64,000 nt of DNA from Climacteris rufus (taxonomy: Eukaryota; Chordata; Aves; Passeriformes; Climacteridae): the NCBI GenBank assembly GCA_013398175.1, contig VZRZ01002452.1, positions 112,053-176,052 on the forward strand. The letters run 5' to 3'. The notes beneath the pieces are model-generated. The model was not told the origin of the DNA. It was given only the letters and a program-made list of their open reading frames with translations, and did no database searches. Within the stretch, counting starts at the first letter, position 1. Each line of letters starts with the position of its first letter. Shown piece by piece: positions 46,564 through 58,374 of this stretch. Position numbers and translations under genes: made by a program.

Positions 46564-48281
46564 ATAAACTCAACCGCTCCACTTTGAGAAAGCTGATCCC
46601 CATTAAATTAGAAATAAGATATTAGGTATAAAGCACAGTAGGAAAATGGTCTCAGTAATTAACAGGTCTGGTAGAAACCAGGGAATTATTTCTGAAGCTT
46701 ACAGAAGTCTTTTCCAAGCCTGGCCCAGCTCACGTTTCTGTCTGTACAAACCTCTGTGCTGGATCACATTGACTGCGCCCTGTGTGAGAAATAATTGTGC
46801 ACCAGGAGGGAAGAAAAGCTCAATATTTAATCTAAAAACATTTTTGCAGGAGTCAAGCCACTAAATTTTAATTTATTACCTTCAGCCTGAAAAAAACCAT
46901 AATGAATATCTGACCACTTATTTGCTGTGCCGTGTGAAAAAAAAAGAGGTGTGGGGGGAAGGAAAAGCAGCAAATGTTCAGGGTTTTCAACAGATCATGA
47001 GGCAGCCTTGGAGCTTATTTGCAATCATTTAATTGAAGCACCTGGGGATTTAAGAGGGATTGAATGTGTGGGGTGCAAATATGGACAGAGAAGAACAAGC
47101 CAGGATGTGAATTTGGACTGCAAGTGGCAGAAGGAAAGATGCAGGAAAAGCCCTTTCTTTTGGACAGGGTGAGATTTTAACTCTGGCTGAGACATTCCCT
47201 GAAACGTGGGCTGTCAGGGCTAGGAGATGTTTTCATTTCCCCAGAGGGAGGGATTTTAAAACCAATACCATTTTCACTTCCACAGGTGCTACCATTGGAA
47301 GAGAGACATCATGAGTTCAGGAACCAGCCTCAGTGATTCTGGGATGCTGAAATGGCCAGTGTGATTTTGACTTCCCATGTGGAGGCTCCTTGTTCAGGAG
47401 TGAGGTCAAAGGAACTCAGAGGAAAACAAATGGAAGCAAAGGGAACAAGCACAAAAAGAAGTTTGAAATGGTGGAAAACAATTGACCACAGATAAAACAA
47501 AGAAAAAGGACATGGCTTAGAACCACACTAGAAATTAAATAAAAAACCAGTTTTGTTCTATGATATACAAACACTAAGAAATAAAGCAATAAAAAAACCC
47601 TTCAGTCACCAATTTTAATCCTGAATGCGCATTTTGAAAGCCAAAAGCACTGGTTAGAATTCATCTATATGCAATTTAAGACAGAGGTTTGGGAGGGCTC
47701 ATGCTTAGAACTGAAGCCTCTCTCTTCCCCAAGTGAGTGAGGAATTCCAGATGATGTGCCCGTGCTCTACAGAAGCAATTGAGACACAAGAAAATTCACA
47801 GTTCACCTTTTGTTTTCTTTAAATCAGCACTTTCCCCCTCAAAACATATTTCCAAGGCCATCTTTTTTTTTTTCCACTCATGTTTTTTTGCTTCTCTGCC
47901 TCACAATTTTTCCCCAGCCCTCTTCAAGTGTGGCCATTTAATCTTTTTATTGCCTTTTCACCACGTGGAAAAACAAAATCAATATTGCAGCCAAGAAATA
48001 AGACAGAACATAAACCAGTTGCACGGACTGACCAAGCCTGGAGGAGGAGGAGGCCTCCAATGAGGTCATTTGGGAAAACAGAACACGAGTTTTGTTTGTG
48101 TTTAAGATCTGAGACTGTTCTGTTTCTTTACAACACAAGGAAACTCAAAAGCCTGTAAAACCTTCTACAAACAGTTCCAAAACAAGGGGTGAACCTTTCC
48201 CAGAGTTGCTGTGAACTCCTTGGAAGGTTGGCATCAGTTGAACCGATCTCCAAATGACCTGAGTCAGTGTCAGGAATTATT
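46564..48281. other. Unassigned intronic stretch
   Basis: A T run lies at 47864-47873. No exon, RNA gene or repeat family was recognised. Confidence 0.5.
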
Positions 48282-48442
48282 TCAGAATCACAGAACTGTT
48301 GAGTTTGGAAAAGCCCTCCAAGACCATCAAGTCCCACCATTCCCCAGCACTGATCCATGTCCCCAAGTGCCACATCCATATGGCTTTAAATCCCTCCAAG
48401 GATGCTGATTCCACCACTGCCCTGGGCAACCTCTGACACTCA
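48282..48442 (-). mobile_element. CR1 LINE 3' fragment, 'gaccatcaagtcccacc' type
   Basis: Reversed tip 'cagaatcacagaactgttga', then 'ccaagaccatcaagtcccac', 'gtccccaagtgccacatcca' and 'tggctttaaatccctccaag'. Confidence 0.92.
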
Positions 48443-49664
48443 GAAACATCCTTAATCTGACTCAAAACCCCTCTGCTTCCTTCTCCCCCAACAAAAAACT
48501 ACTCATCCCTCCTCTCCTTAGTGGATTTTTGCTTTTCACATCCTCAAGAAAGTCCCTGAGTTAATTCATTCCAAAGATGGTGATTTACCCAGCGAGATCT
48601 CAGTGCTGAAACCCAACAGCTTCCAACACTGAGGAATTCAGCAAGTTGTTGGAAGTATTCCCGTACCAAAATCACGCATTTAAACATAAAAACAACAAGA
48701 GTCTACACAAGTCACAGCTCATTCTTCTCCCAGTCAAGTAGGATTTTCCTGTCTGCTCTATACACACCAATTAATAAACATGAAGAAATGCCAGAGGAAA
48801 AATATTCACTGTATCCACTTCATACATTTTTAATCACCCTGAAATCAATTCAACACCCTGAACATGGCTTAGAATTCCTGTTTTACAGACCTGGTAAGCC
48901 TAATTAAATCCAGAAGTGGCATTTCCCAATCAATGGAAGGGGCTGATGTGCATGCACATCTTAGAGCAGAGGAAAAGTAAGGAGAGAGCACCTCAACCCC
49001 ATCATTTGCCTCGTGTTCCTCAGTGCTCCCCACAGATGTGCTGAGGAATGCCAAGAGGAAAGGGGAAAAAAAATCGAGTTCATCCTCTTGGCACAGAGCA
49101 GTTCTGAAAGAACTTGGTTTGCATGGCCAAAGAGCTGCTCTGCCATCAAAGGCTCTGCCTTTCCAGAGAATAATACAGCCAAATTTTAATTTTAAGTTAA
49201 TAAGGAAGGCTGAAACTATGCCTAGAATTATCTTTGTCCCACAAAGAGCATGCAAAGGAGGATTAAAAGCTGATGGTAGAAACCCTATCAGAACATCCTT
49301 CCATTTTCTACAGCATTGAAGGCCAGAGACTTTCAACATCCCAATAAATTGAAGGAACAGTCAGGAGTAAATGAGGTCAGTCCTCACGTGTGTAGTTATG
49401 TCTGAGGTCCAACAAGGAATACAAATTATACAGATTAGCACAGGAACACATGTGAGAATCCTTCACCTCCTGTCTGCCAACAAAACCAGGGGCTGGAGGG
49501 CACAGATTCCCTCTGTTAATCATTATGTCCAAACAAATGTTGTGATTTCACCTTGGGGAAGAAAAAACAACAAAACCTGGAAATTTTCAGCTTGGGAATT
49601 CTGCAAACAGCCCCAGTCAGGGATGCATCTTGTTCTTCAGGAGCATGCAGGGGTTGTGTGCAGG
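48443..49664. other. Unassigned intronic stretch
   Basis: Nothing recognised. The open minus-strand frame at 48869-49339 has no domain signature. Confidence 0.5.
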
Positions 49665-50085
49665 GAGAGCCCCTCTGCTCTGGAGCCAGGCTGGGAGAGC
49701 TGGGGGGCTCCCCTGGAGAGGAGAAGGCTCCAGGGAGAGCTCAGAGCCCCTGGCAGGGCCTAAAGGGGCTCCAGGAGAGCTGGAGAGGGACTGGGGACAA
49801 GGGCTGGAGGGACAGGACACAGGGAATGGCCTCCCTCTGCCAGAGGGCAGGGTTGGATGGGATATTGGGAAGGAATTGTTCCCTGGGAGGGTGGGGAGAC
49901 CCTGGCACAGGGTGCCCAGAGAAGCTGTGGCTGCTCCTGGATCCCTGGAAGTGTCCAAGGCCAGGCTGGATGGGCCTTGGAGCAGCCTGGGACAGTGGGA
50001 GGTGTCCCTGCCCATGGGAGGAGGTTGAAATGAGATGTTTTTCAAGGTCTCTTCCAGAAACCATCCCAGGATGCTGTGACATTCT
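49665..50085 (+). mobile_element. CR1 LINE, long 3' fragment
   Basis: Forward from 'gagagcccctctgctctgga' to 'accatcccaggatgctgtga'. The tail region 'gcccatgggaggaggttgaa' is slightly altered. Confidence 0.95.
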
Positions 50086-50089
50086 CTCC

Positions 50090-50480
50090 TGAGCAGGCAC
50101 TGCTGCAGCAGAAGCTGAGGAACGCCGAGCACTGGAGGGATGTGCCACAAGCTCCTCGGAGATTCCCCAGCCGGCTCCGCATCTCTGGGCTCTTAGATTT
50201 TATTACCATTTATTATTCAGCAATAACTACACCGAACACAGAGTCAGCCTAGCAAAGGTTCATGAATCACAGCATCTTATCAGCATATTAATCAGCTGCT
50301 GGTAGGGAGAGTGGAAATAGTGTGAGCTATCACAAACACTTCATAGCTTCACGCTTGAAGTCGAGCCAGCTGCAGGAGAGACTGATTCTTCACCCCTGAT
50401 TCCACACCACCGAGCTCATCTATTTACTGCAGCACTGGAGCCTTCCTGGAGTGGGTGCAAGAACATGGCAAGGGTAACGT
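50090..50480. promoter_or_regulatory. Possible noncoding conserved element
   Basis: Repeat-free block directly after a CR1 insertion, containing 'tattaccatttattattcag', 'cagcatattaatcagctgct' (E-box CAGCTG at 50293-50298) and several CpGs. Candidate by appearance only. Confidence 0.35.
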
Positions 50481-52258
50481 GCCAAAGGAAAACCAGCAGC
50501 TCACATTTGGGCAGGTAAAGCCAATTCTACCACGGATAAAGAAGCAAATCAGAGTCTTTAAGTAAAATTTAAAATTAGCCTCTCTTAAAACAACTTACAC
50601 AAAGATCCAAGTTAATTGCAGCCGGGTTTAATTAAATAGTAAACAACACAGCAACACCGCTGCTGATGCTCTAAAATCCATGGAATTAGCAGAGTGGAAG
50701 CTGTCACCAGCCAGGCACGAGGAGCCAGGATCTGGAGCACAAACCTGGCATTGGGCAGAGGCAGCTCTGCCTGAAGCTGGAATATTCTCCCCATGTCACC
50801 TCTGCTCAGCTCAACCACTGCTCATCCAGCAGCAAGAGAGCACTGCCAGCAGAAGTTATCCTCCTCCTCTTTCAGTTTCCAATGGAAAATGGGCAGGAGG
50901 GTGCAATTCAACAGATCTGGGAGTTCTAAGGACCTCAAAAATGAGACACAGGAGAAACCACCTCTGCTTAATTATCTGTCAGTTCAAACATGGGGTTGTT
51001 TTCATACACATTTTTCTTATGAATTGAACAATTCTGATTTTATCTCACCGAGTGACACTATTTTAAAACTTCCTTCTTTAAACTTCCTTATTATTTCTCA
51101 CTAAAATCCACCTAATCCAGACCACACTTGAAAAATGATTTAGGAAATAACTGTCCCTCACACTTCCTTTAAGGAAGATCAAAATGGGAAAATGAAGGAT
51201 CTGAATAAATGGATGGTTCATCAAGTACTTGAGTGTGTGCCAAAGATTTCCCATTCTCTCTAACACAAGGATTTCCCATTCTCCTTAGCAGCCAATCTGG
51301 CAGAAAAAATTGGATTATTTATCTTGCAATGGGCCTCTCTCCCTGCCCCACCAGGTTCAGAAAACAACATAGAAGTGAGAATGAGAAGAAAATCAGATTA
51401 AAACTCACTATTTTAGCCTAAAGCTATCATATAAACAATAATAAAAAACCCAAAATATTCAGTAGCATAAAACACTCACACTTAGCATAAAAAAAACCCC
51501 ATAGAATTCAACCTGCCAGTATCCTGGTTATCATTCTTGCTTTCTTTCTGCCTCCATCCCACCTGAGTTTTATTCCACAACTCTTTTCATGGCTGCTGAG
51601 ACCACCCTCAGGAGTTGCCTGTCTTTTCTATACAGAGGACAAAAATTAAATTTCCCCCCCCCATTCACTATAGAATGTTAGGCCTTCCATTACATATTCA
51701 AACAAATTCATATTTAAAAGGTTTTGTTATAGTATTTGCCCAGCAAAAAAAAAAAAAAGCTCTTCTGTTAAATGCATTTAAACTTCTGTTTTGGGACTCC
51801 ACTGTAAGAGTTCAGCCCCCTGACCGCTCACCTTCCCCCTGGACAATGGAACAATCCAGCATGAATATTCCTGCTGTGGTGTCCTCTGTTCACACAGAAT
51901 CTTCCCTTTTTTCTTTTACCATGGACACAGCTATGGACCTTGCTATCATTTTTCCAGTCTGATCTGCCTCCAACTCTTTTCTCCAAGATCATCCTTCACA
52001 TCTGTCACTGATTTCTCTGCATCTACCACAACTTCTGGGAAACAAATGCCTGAAGGATGGTTTGGGATGAAATCAGTCTCCTTGGGCCACCTTGTCATGA
52101 TCCCTGGATGGATCAGAGCTGGCACAAGATGGCCAAGTCAAGTTTTACGGAACTAAGAGCAGAAACTTCACAGCGATTAACCAGCAGGTTATTTTGGAAG
52201 ACAACATCCCATTAATGTTGGCATTTGGCTTATTCCAAATGCAGTCCTGCAGAATTCA
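50481..52258. other. Unassigned intronic stretch
   Basis: A 14-nt duplication ('gatttcccattctc' at 51245 and 51270), a C run near 51653 and an A run near 51746 are the only structures seen. Confidence 0.5.
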
Positions 52259-52381
52259 TGTGTTCAAGGCCAGGTTGGATAGAGCTTGGAGCACCCTGGG
52301 ATAGTGGAAGCTGTCCCTGCCCATGGCAGGGGGTTGAAATGAGATGAAATTCCAACCCAAACCATTCTCTGATTCTATGAA
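52259..52381 (+). mobile_element. CR1 LINE 3'-end fragment
   Basis: 'gtgttcaaggccaggttgga' to 'ccattctctgattctatgaa'. It is the nearest transposon downstream of the FAM168A start exon in gene direction, 1.6 kb away. Confidence 0.92.
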
Positions 52382-53966
52382 TTCCTTCAATCAAAGCAGA
52401 ATTCACCCTCTAAAATTCTCCTAGGAAACTCAAGGTCTAAATTCTGACCAATCTTCACCTCAATATTTAAATAAAATTGTCTTAACAAGTGTCAGAAAGC
52501 AGCTTCTAAGACACCCAGGATTGTATGAAAGCAGACACAGAAATATACATTACATGGATATTAAGGTGGAGCTTTAAGCGTATGCCAAAAAAACCCCGAA
52601 GTAAAGTGGGAGAGAAGTAGCCTCTTGTGCTGGAAAGCACAAAATTCCTGTTATTTCCAGAGTAGGAAAATAACTGTGCACTCCTGAGTTCCTTCTATCA
52701 CCCAAGCGCTGCTGGAGTCCACAGTCCTCTCACAATGGGGAGATTTTTTGAAGAGACTTTTTCACAGAGATTGTTTTTTTTTTTTCAAGCCTCTCGTGCT
52801 TTGACTGTGAGACCAAAGTTCCCCCAAGCTACAGTATCTCCAACAAAGCAGCTGCATAAATTGGAATGGGAAAAAGAAAGGATGAATAAGAATGGGGCAA
52901 AAAGCCTTTGAGGAACTCTCTGCTCTGTGGAGTCTCAGACAGGGCTCCTCACAGCCCAACAGCTGGAAGAGCTGCCAAAGTCAACCAGAATATTCCAGAC
53001 ACAAAGTAGCTGAGAGCATTTCATGTTCATTTCCATCTGCTGCTGACCACTCTCCTCCACAAAAGCACACTCCCAAGCAATTCCACACCTTAGGTGAAAG
53101 CCAACACATCCAACACATCTATCACAAATAGAAAGCAGAAATCCTAGCACAAAGTGACACCCAATAGCTGACTACAGCCCCCAAAGTGTTAGCAAAAGGA
53201 GTTTCCCAGGGCTGATTTTGTAAGGGGGTTGTAAGATCAGAACAACACACTGTGAACACAATCCATGGGGAAAACCAGATACACCTAAGCTGAGATTTCC
53301 TTTTTGCAAAGCACCATTTCTCTCCCAGCTAAATTCCTTCCATATCAGTACACTTTAGTTCCCCACTCACTGCATAATTATGGTAAACATCTTTCAAGGC
53401 CTTTTTCAAGTATTAAAGATGACATTTTTAGACGACTCAGTTCTAATGAAGGTTTCAAACAGACATCAGACTTGCTCTTCAAGATAAGATTAGCTCACCC
53501 ACAGCAGAACTGGAAATCAAAAAAAAATCAATCAATAATGTAGCTTAAGCCACCACTGGACATTCTCCAAACAAGGAGATCTTGACTGTGGGATCCTCAT
53601 TTCCACAGCTGGATTATTCCTGCACCCAAGTTGCTCAGAGCAGCTCTGGAGGGGAGCCCAGTGCAGCTCCAGAGGAAAACCCTCCCGCTCACTCTCTCAC
53701 CATCTTCTTGCATGTTGTGTTCATCTAAAGAAAACCCCTTTTGATCCTTTACCTTAGGATTTCCAGGGCATCCTCTTCAGCTAACTGCCAGCTCTTCATC
53801 CTCTGCAGCTCTTCTCACTAAGCTCGCTGCACTGGCTTTGCTCAAGGGTATTTCCTGTGAGGCCCATTCCCGTGCAGCTCCCTGATGGGAACTCCTTCTC
53901 CCTGGTTAAGGGATCAAGCACCACCACACACAGACACCCAGGAAAAGCCCCTAACCCCTGTCCTAC
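52382..53966. other. Unassigned 5' part of intron 2
   Basis: A T run lies at 52770-52780. No further exon was recognised before the splice donor at 53966. Confidence 0.5.
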
Positions 53967-54036
53967 CTGTGTAGGCCATGTTCTTCGGGTTTCCATAGGG
54001 AGCCCCAGGTTGGACGGGGCTGTAAACAGGATTCAT
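53967..54036 (-). CDS. FAM168A: FAM168A, first coding exon (start codon to codon 24, partial)
   Basis: This is the first coding exon of FAM168A, a small Pro/Tyr-rich protein also known as TCRP1. The family is reported to affect cisplatin resistance and DNA polymerase beta stability, and its biochemical role is poorly defined. Read on the minus strand, the start codon is at 54036-54034 in a good context (CCACCATGA). The protein begins [11 protein letters not shown] and continues through APYGNPKN to MAYTG. The paralogue FAM168B also begins MNPVYSP but diverges straight after, so the [12 protein letters not shown] stretch assigns this to FAM168A. The exon holds 23 codons plus one base and ends ACAG at 53967, followed by the donor gtagga. 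The single leftover base makes a Gly codon with the first two bases of the exon at 3965. No signal peptide or membrane segment is visible. The match rests on my memory of the vertebrate protein. Confidence 0.95.
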
Positions 54037-54054
54037 GGTGGAAGACCGGGAACT
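54037..54054 (-). other. FAM168A: FAM168A 5' UTR part of the first coding exon, with splice acceptor
   Basis: Eighteen noncoding bases lie between the acceptor and the start codon. On the minus strand a pyrimidine-rich run (cttttcttttgtcctcag) ends at 54055, and exon sequence AGTTCCCGG starts at 54054. The whole exon is therefore 88 nt. The translation start sits in an internal exon, so at least one noncoding exon and the promoter must lie upstream, beyond 64000 or hidden in 54-64 kb. Confidence 0.88.
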
Positions 54055-54699
54055 CTGAGGACAAAAGAAAAGCGGAGTTGAGACGGTTGCCTTACGTTGG
54101 CTCCCGAGCTGCTGCCTGTGCACAGTCCTGCTAGCATCACCCTGTTAGAATTCCAGACACAGAGAGCTGAGAAGGAAGGGATTTACAACCAGACATTACA
54201 ACCAGATAGCATATTTAATAATTCAAGTTTTGGATCTCTCTGTTAATTCCCACAACTTCTCCAGCACTGCATATTCTGCCTACAAATGTACCCGGAGCAG
54301 ATTCATCTTCCACATCCCTGCTCCGGGGGGGCTCCGGACTCATGACCCCACTTCCAGCTTGCCATGAACAAAGAGGAGGAGCCACAAAGTCAGGCAAGGA
54401 ATTCTCCCCCTTGGAAGAGGGAATAGTTCTTGGGTGATGAAACCAACCCTGCTGAAGACCTGACCTTTCAGAACTCAGCAGATGAAAGAGCATTTGCCGC
54501 TGGCGAGATGGAGAAGGGCAAATATTGGTGAGCTCTCAGCGTGAGCTGACTGTGAAAACCTGGAGGCCAAGGCTTGGATGCTGTGCAGGGCTGGGCAGGG
54601 CCATCCCCACATCCCACCTGTGTCCCACGGGGAAACTGTCACAGATCTCAGCAGCCCTTGTGCTCCTCTCTCCAATAAAGACGATGAAGCCGGGCCAGC

Positions 54700-55125
54700 T
54701 TCTTGTGGGTTTTATTAAGAGGAAAGCAAGTAACTTGGGAATTTGTGTCTCCTAACTGTCAGTTAAGCAAGTGGCTCAGTTAATTATCTTAATGAAGCAC
54801 ATTCTCAATTCTGATTAATGGGAAAATCAGTCATTAAGCTTTATTAGGCGACGCATTTGTCTCCACAGCTATCTAGTGATAATTTCACACCAGAACCAAA
54901 CCCATCTTGCTTCAGAATCTGAGGGTTTTGCTAAAATGTGCTACTTTACAGTTCATAAATAACACCGTTCTCTCCAAACAAGTCTCTGGTGATGGACACG
55001 CAATTTGTTAGATCATTAACTCCTCCCGCTTTACCTCCGGAGAGTAAACAAGTCAAACATTAAATGTTAGCACCGATTGACTTGACAACAATTAGTGCTT
55101 AATTAATTAGCTGTCCCTCCACCCC
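54700..55125. promoter_or_regulatory. Strongest candidate noncoding conserved element, near the start exon
   Basis: Over 400 repeat-free bases start about 650 nt upstream of the first coding exon. TAATTA occurs at 54781-54786, TTAATTAATTAG at 55099-55110 and a FOX-type GTAAACA at 55044-55050. Further 'gattaatggg' and 'cattaagc' words and scattered CpGs ('taggcgacgcatttg', 'cctccggagag') are present. This mix is typical of developmental enhancers. The assignment is an inference. Confidence 0.4.
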
Positions 55126-55281
55126 CAAGTTAGCACTGAAGGAGCCCTTCTCAAAGCAAAGGAAATCGGGGTTATAAAGCAAGTGGGAAGAGGAAGCTAC
55201 AGGGAGACAGGGATTCCCATCAGAGGCTTCACTAACAGACAGCAGAGCACTGTGTTTTAGGAAAATCAGTGTAAGACCAGG

Positions 55282-55448
55282 GTGTCCAGGGAAGCGTGGC
55301 TGCCCCATCCCTGGAAGTGTCCAAGGCCAGGTTGGACAAGGCTTGGAGCAACCTGGGATGGTGGAAGCTGTCCCTGCCCATGGCAGCAGGCAGGACTGGA
55401 AGATCTTTAAGGCCCTTTCCAACCCAAATCATTCCATGATTTTATGAA
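55282..55448 (+). mobile_element. CR1 LINE 3'-end fragment
   Basis: 'gtgtccagggaagcgtggct' to 'aatcattccatgattttatg'. It lies 1.2 kb upstream of the start exon in gene direction. Confidence 0.93.
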
Positions 55449-56584
55449 ATACAATTTATGAGGGTCCCTCTTCGCCTTTCAGTTTTTCCTCCCCAAAAAC
55501 CACACAGTGACAGCTGGACCTGCTCCCAGACAGGGCTGGAGTCACGGCTGCTTTTCTAAAGTGCCTTTTCAATGCCAGCATCATTTCATTTCTCCTCTCC
55601 TGTGTGCAAAGAGTACAAAAAAAAATCATAAATTGAGAAAAAAAATGACTTTGTATGTGTGCCTTGCATTAGGTGTCACACCAAATGGTAAAAGCAAAAC
55701 ACTCTTATTGAGAAGGATGAAAGAAAATGCTTTTTATCCTGGATAAAAAGGTTGTAATCATTGTGGGGGCTTGAGAGCCTGTGAGGAAGAGGTTTGTGCT
55801 TCCTCCCTGCTTTGTATGCAGGGTGGGATTTCCAGACAGCAGGAAAGAGCCCCTGCAAACGGCATTTGGGAGGGATGACTTTCTCTCCCATTCTGCAAGA
55901 CAATACCATCCGAAAATACATTTGAAATTCATTGCAGGCACCATGTTGTGGCATTGAAACAGCTACACTGAAATGGGAATAAAACAGGATTAGCAAAATT
56001 AAACCTCCTGCGCCGCCAGAACCTGCAGTGCTTGCTTGTGGCCATGAATACCCAACCAAAAGACTAACAAAAATTAATTATAAACAGACAAATACAAGTG
56101 TTTCTCTATTGCAGGAGTGTCCAATGCTTCCTAATCCCCCTGACAGAGATGCTCAGTTGCTCGGAGAGACTCCAGCAAGGAGCAACTCCAGCAGGAATGC
56201 CATGGGAATAAGCTGCGGGCAAACAGGCTCGGGATACTTTGTGGCTGTAACCTGGTTACGTGTTCATCTGTTTTATCTTTCAAAGTGCAGGACACTCTCC
56301 CATCACACGAGGGAATTGCTCCACATGAAGGGCAAACAGACCCACAGGGGAGGTCGGGAATGGCCGGGAATGCCGCAGTGGCAGCGGGACAGAGTGCCTG
56401 GCAAAGCCCGCCTGTGCCAGGGATTTTCCAGGCAGCACGGGAAGGGGAACGAAAATATCTGTGCTGGGAATGCTGAGCGTGGACCTGAAGTGCTGTGGAG
56501 TGGCTGCAGAGTGACTCTGGGATGGTTTGGCTCCCTGGAGCAGCCAGGATTCCTGCTGCGCCACTGCGCTCCGCCGCCGCCACG

Positions 56585-56868
56585 CGAGGGGACAACAGGG
56601 AACGGCCTCCAGATGCACCAGGGGGTTGTGTCGGGCATCAGGGAAAACTTCTTCATGGAAAGGCTGGTCAGGCACTGGCCCAGCTGCCCAGGGCAGGGGT
56701 GAGTGCCCATCCCTGGAGGGATTTAAAGCTCTGTGGATGTGGCACATGGGGACATGGTCAGTGGTGGCCTTGGCACTGCTGGGGAATGATTGGATTCCGT
56801 GACCTGGAATCCAATTCCAACCGTAATGATTCTGTGGTTCTGTGATTCTGTGGTTCTGTGACTGTGTC
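56585..56868 (+). mobile_element. CR1 LINE 3' fragment with extended 8-bp tail
   Basis: Forward 'gaggggacaacagggaacgg', 'cttcttcatggaaaggctgg' and 'ccctggagggatttaaagct', ending in alternating GATTCTGT and GGTTCTGT units. These give the longest CR1 tail repeat in the window (56829-56866). Confidence 0.95.
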
Positions 56869-57579
56869 CCCCATCCCTGGTGACACCATGGGCCTCCTCC
56901 TCTCCCTACAGGAGCACCCAACAACCAGCAAAGGAATCAGCACATGCCCAAACTCCTGCAGGACACAGGACAACAGGAACATCTCATCCTGCTCTTTTCC
57001 TCCATCACTGTTCACTTTGTGCCTCAGAAAACTCTGTGACCAAATCCCCCCCATGTCCACAGGGGTGTTTGCAACCCCACCACTATGGAAAAGAACTCCC
57101 AGATCACCAAGTCCAACCCGTGACCAAAAATAAAACCTAAAAGTATAAAGCTGGCACGCAAAATCCAGGAAGTTTATGAAGTTATTATCTTTTCAGTATA
57201 AGGGAATGAAAACAATACAGAGAAATAAATATATTTTACAGGGGTTTTTAAATAGTGACATGGACAGGTGAGTCTTTCAGGCTCTCCAAAAATTAAATAG
57301 CAGCTCTGAGCTTGAAAAGAGAAAACAGTAAATGATGGAAATGGGAGCTGTTCTGGACAGCAGACATTTTTCCACCTTGTTTCAAGTTACTCCTTGTATC
57401 GAGGTGATTTTCCCTTTAACCCCCCATTGCCTCGTTTTTTTGTGGCACTGGGATGCAATTGCTTTTGAGAGACCCATTCCTTACACTTTGGAGAGAGGGT
57501 GGTATTTTCTCTATCTGCCAAAAGTCATTTATTTCACATCAGGTGGCACAGAACCAACATGAGACAGTGTGAACAAAGA

Positions 57580-58010
57580 AAAAAGATACGTTTCTTCCTT
57601 GACCTGCTCATCACCTCTTTAAATGCATTTTATACAAATGGCATGCTAATCATATTCAGCCAAAGTCTCCTTGAACATGAAACGGCTTCCTGACCTTACA
57701 CTCCATTCAAATTCCACTAATTTTCTGACAATTTTTCACTTAAATCTATTGAAGCTTGACCCTCACTTGGGATCCGCCAAACAATAATTAAATTACCTTC
57801 CAATTCATCTGTTAAAGGTTAATTTAGGCAAGTTCCAAGGCTAGATCCCACCTTTCCCCAAAAAAGTCTGCTGTGACAGCAGGCACAAGCTTGGAGAGCT
57901 TTCTACACTATGAGCAGCTTCTTTAATTTACTCTTTTGTTAACTAAGTCCTGAATGAACAGTTCTCACGTGAAACAAAATATTTAACCTGATACAGAAAT
58001 GTGACAGGGT
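57580..58010. promoter_or_regulatory. Possible noncoding conserved element
   Basis: Repeat-free A/T-rich segment with 'catgctaatcatattcagcc', 'ccaaacaataattaaattac' and 'taaaggttaatttaggc'. It is bounded on the right by a CR1 copy. Function inferred only. Confidence 0.3.
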
Positions 58011-58041
58011 TTTATATAACGTGAAACTATCAGGCTGACAC

Positions 58042-58374
58042 ATGGAATCACAGAACTGTTTGGGTTAAAAGGAACCTTAAAGCTCATCCAGTTCCACCCC
58101 TGCCATTGGCAGGGACAACTCCCAGTATTCCAGGTTGCTCCAACCTGGCCTTGGACACTCCCAGGGATCCAGGGGCAGCCACAGCTTCTCTGGGCACCCT
58201 GTGCCAGGGCCTCCCCACCCTCCCAGGGAACAATTCCTTCCCAAAATCCCATCCGACCCTGCCCTCTGGCACTGGGAAGCCATTCCCTGTGTCCTGTCCC
58301 TCCAGCCCTTGTCCCCAGTCCCTCTCCAGCTCTCCTGGAGCCCCTTGAGGCCCTGCAAGGGGCTCTCAGGTCTG
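58042..58374 (-). mobile_element. CR1 LINE 3' fragment
   Basis: Reversed tip 'catggaatcacagaactgtt' to 'ccctgcaaggggctctcagg'. About 14 bases are lost at 'ggttgctccaacctggcctt' compared with other copies. Confidence 0.95.

Larger units (their letters stand above)
3966..53966 (-). other. FAM168A: FAM168A intron 2 (50,001 nt)
   Basis: This intron separates the two coding exons. It begins gtagga at 53966 and ends ctcactgcag at 3966, a canonical GT-AG pair. It carries most of the CR1 copies listed here, several tandem repeats and most of the putative noncoding conserved segments. I could not identify another protein-coding exon inside it on either strand. Confidence 0.9.

Noticed and set aside
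3885..54036. Assignment to the paralogue FAM168B
   Set aside because: After the shared MNPVYSP the sequence reads [12 protein letters not shown], which I know from FAM168A and not from FAM168B.
53914..54123. Reading the FAM168A start exon as a 69-codon continuous protein
   Set aside because: The frame continues past the donor at 53966 and begins before the acceptor at 54055. Only the part between the splice sites matches the family.
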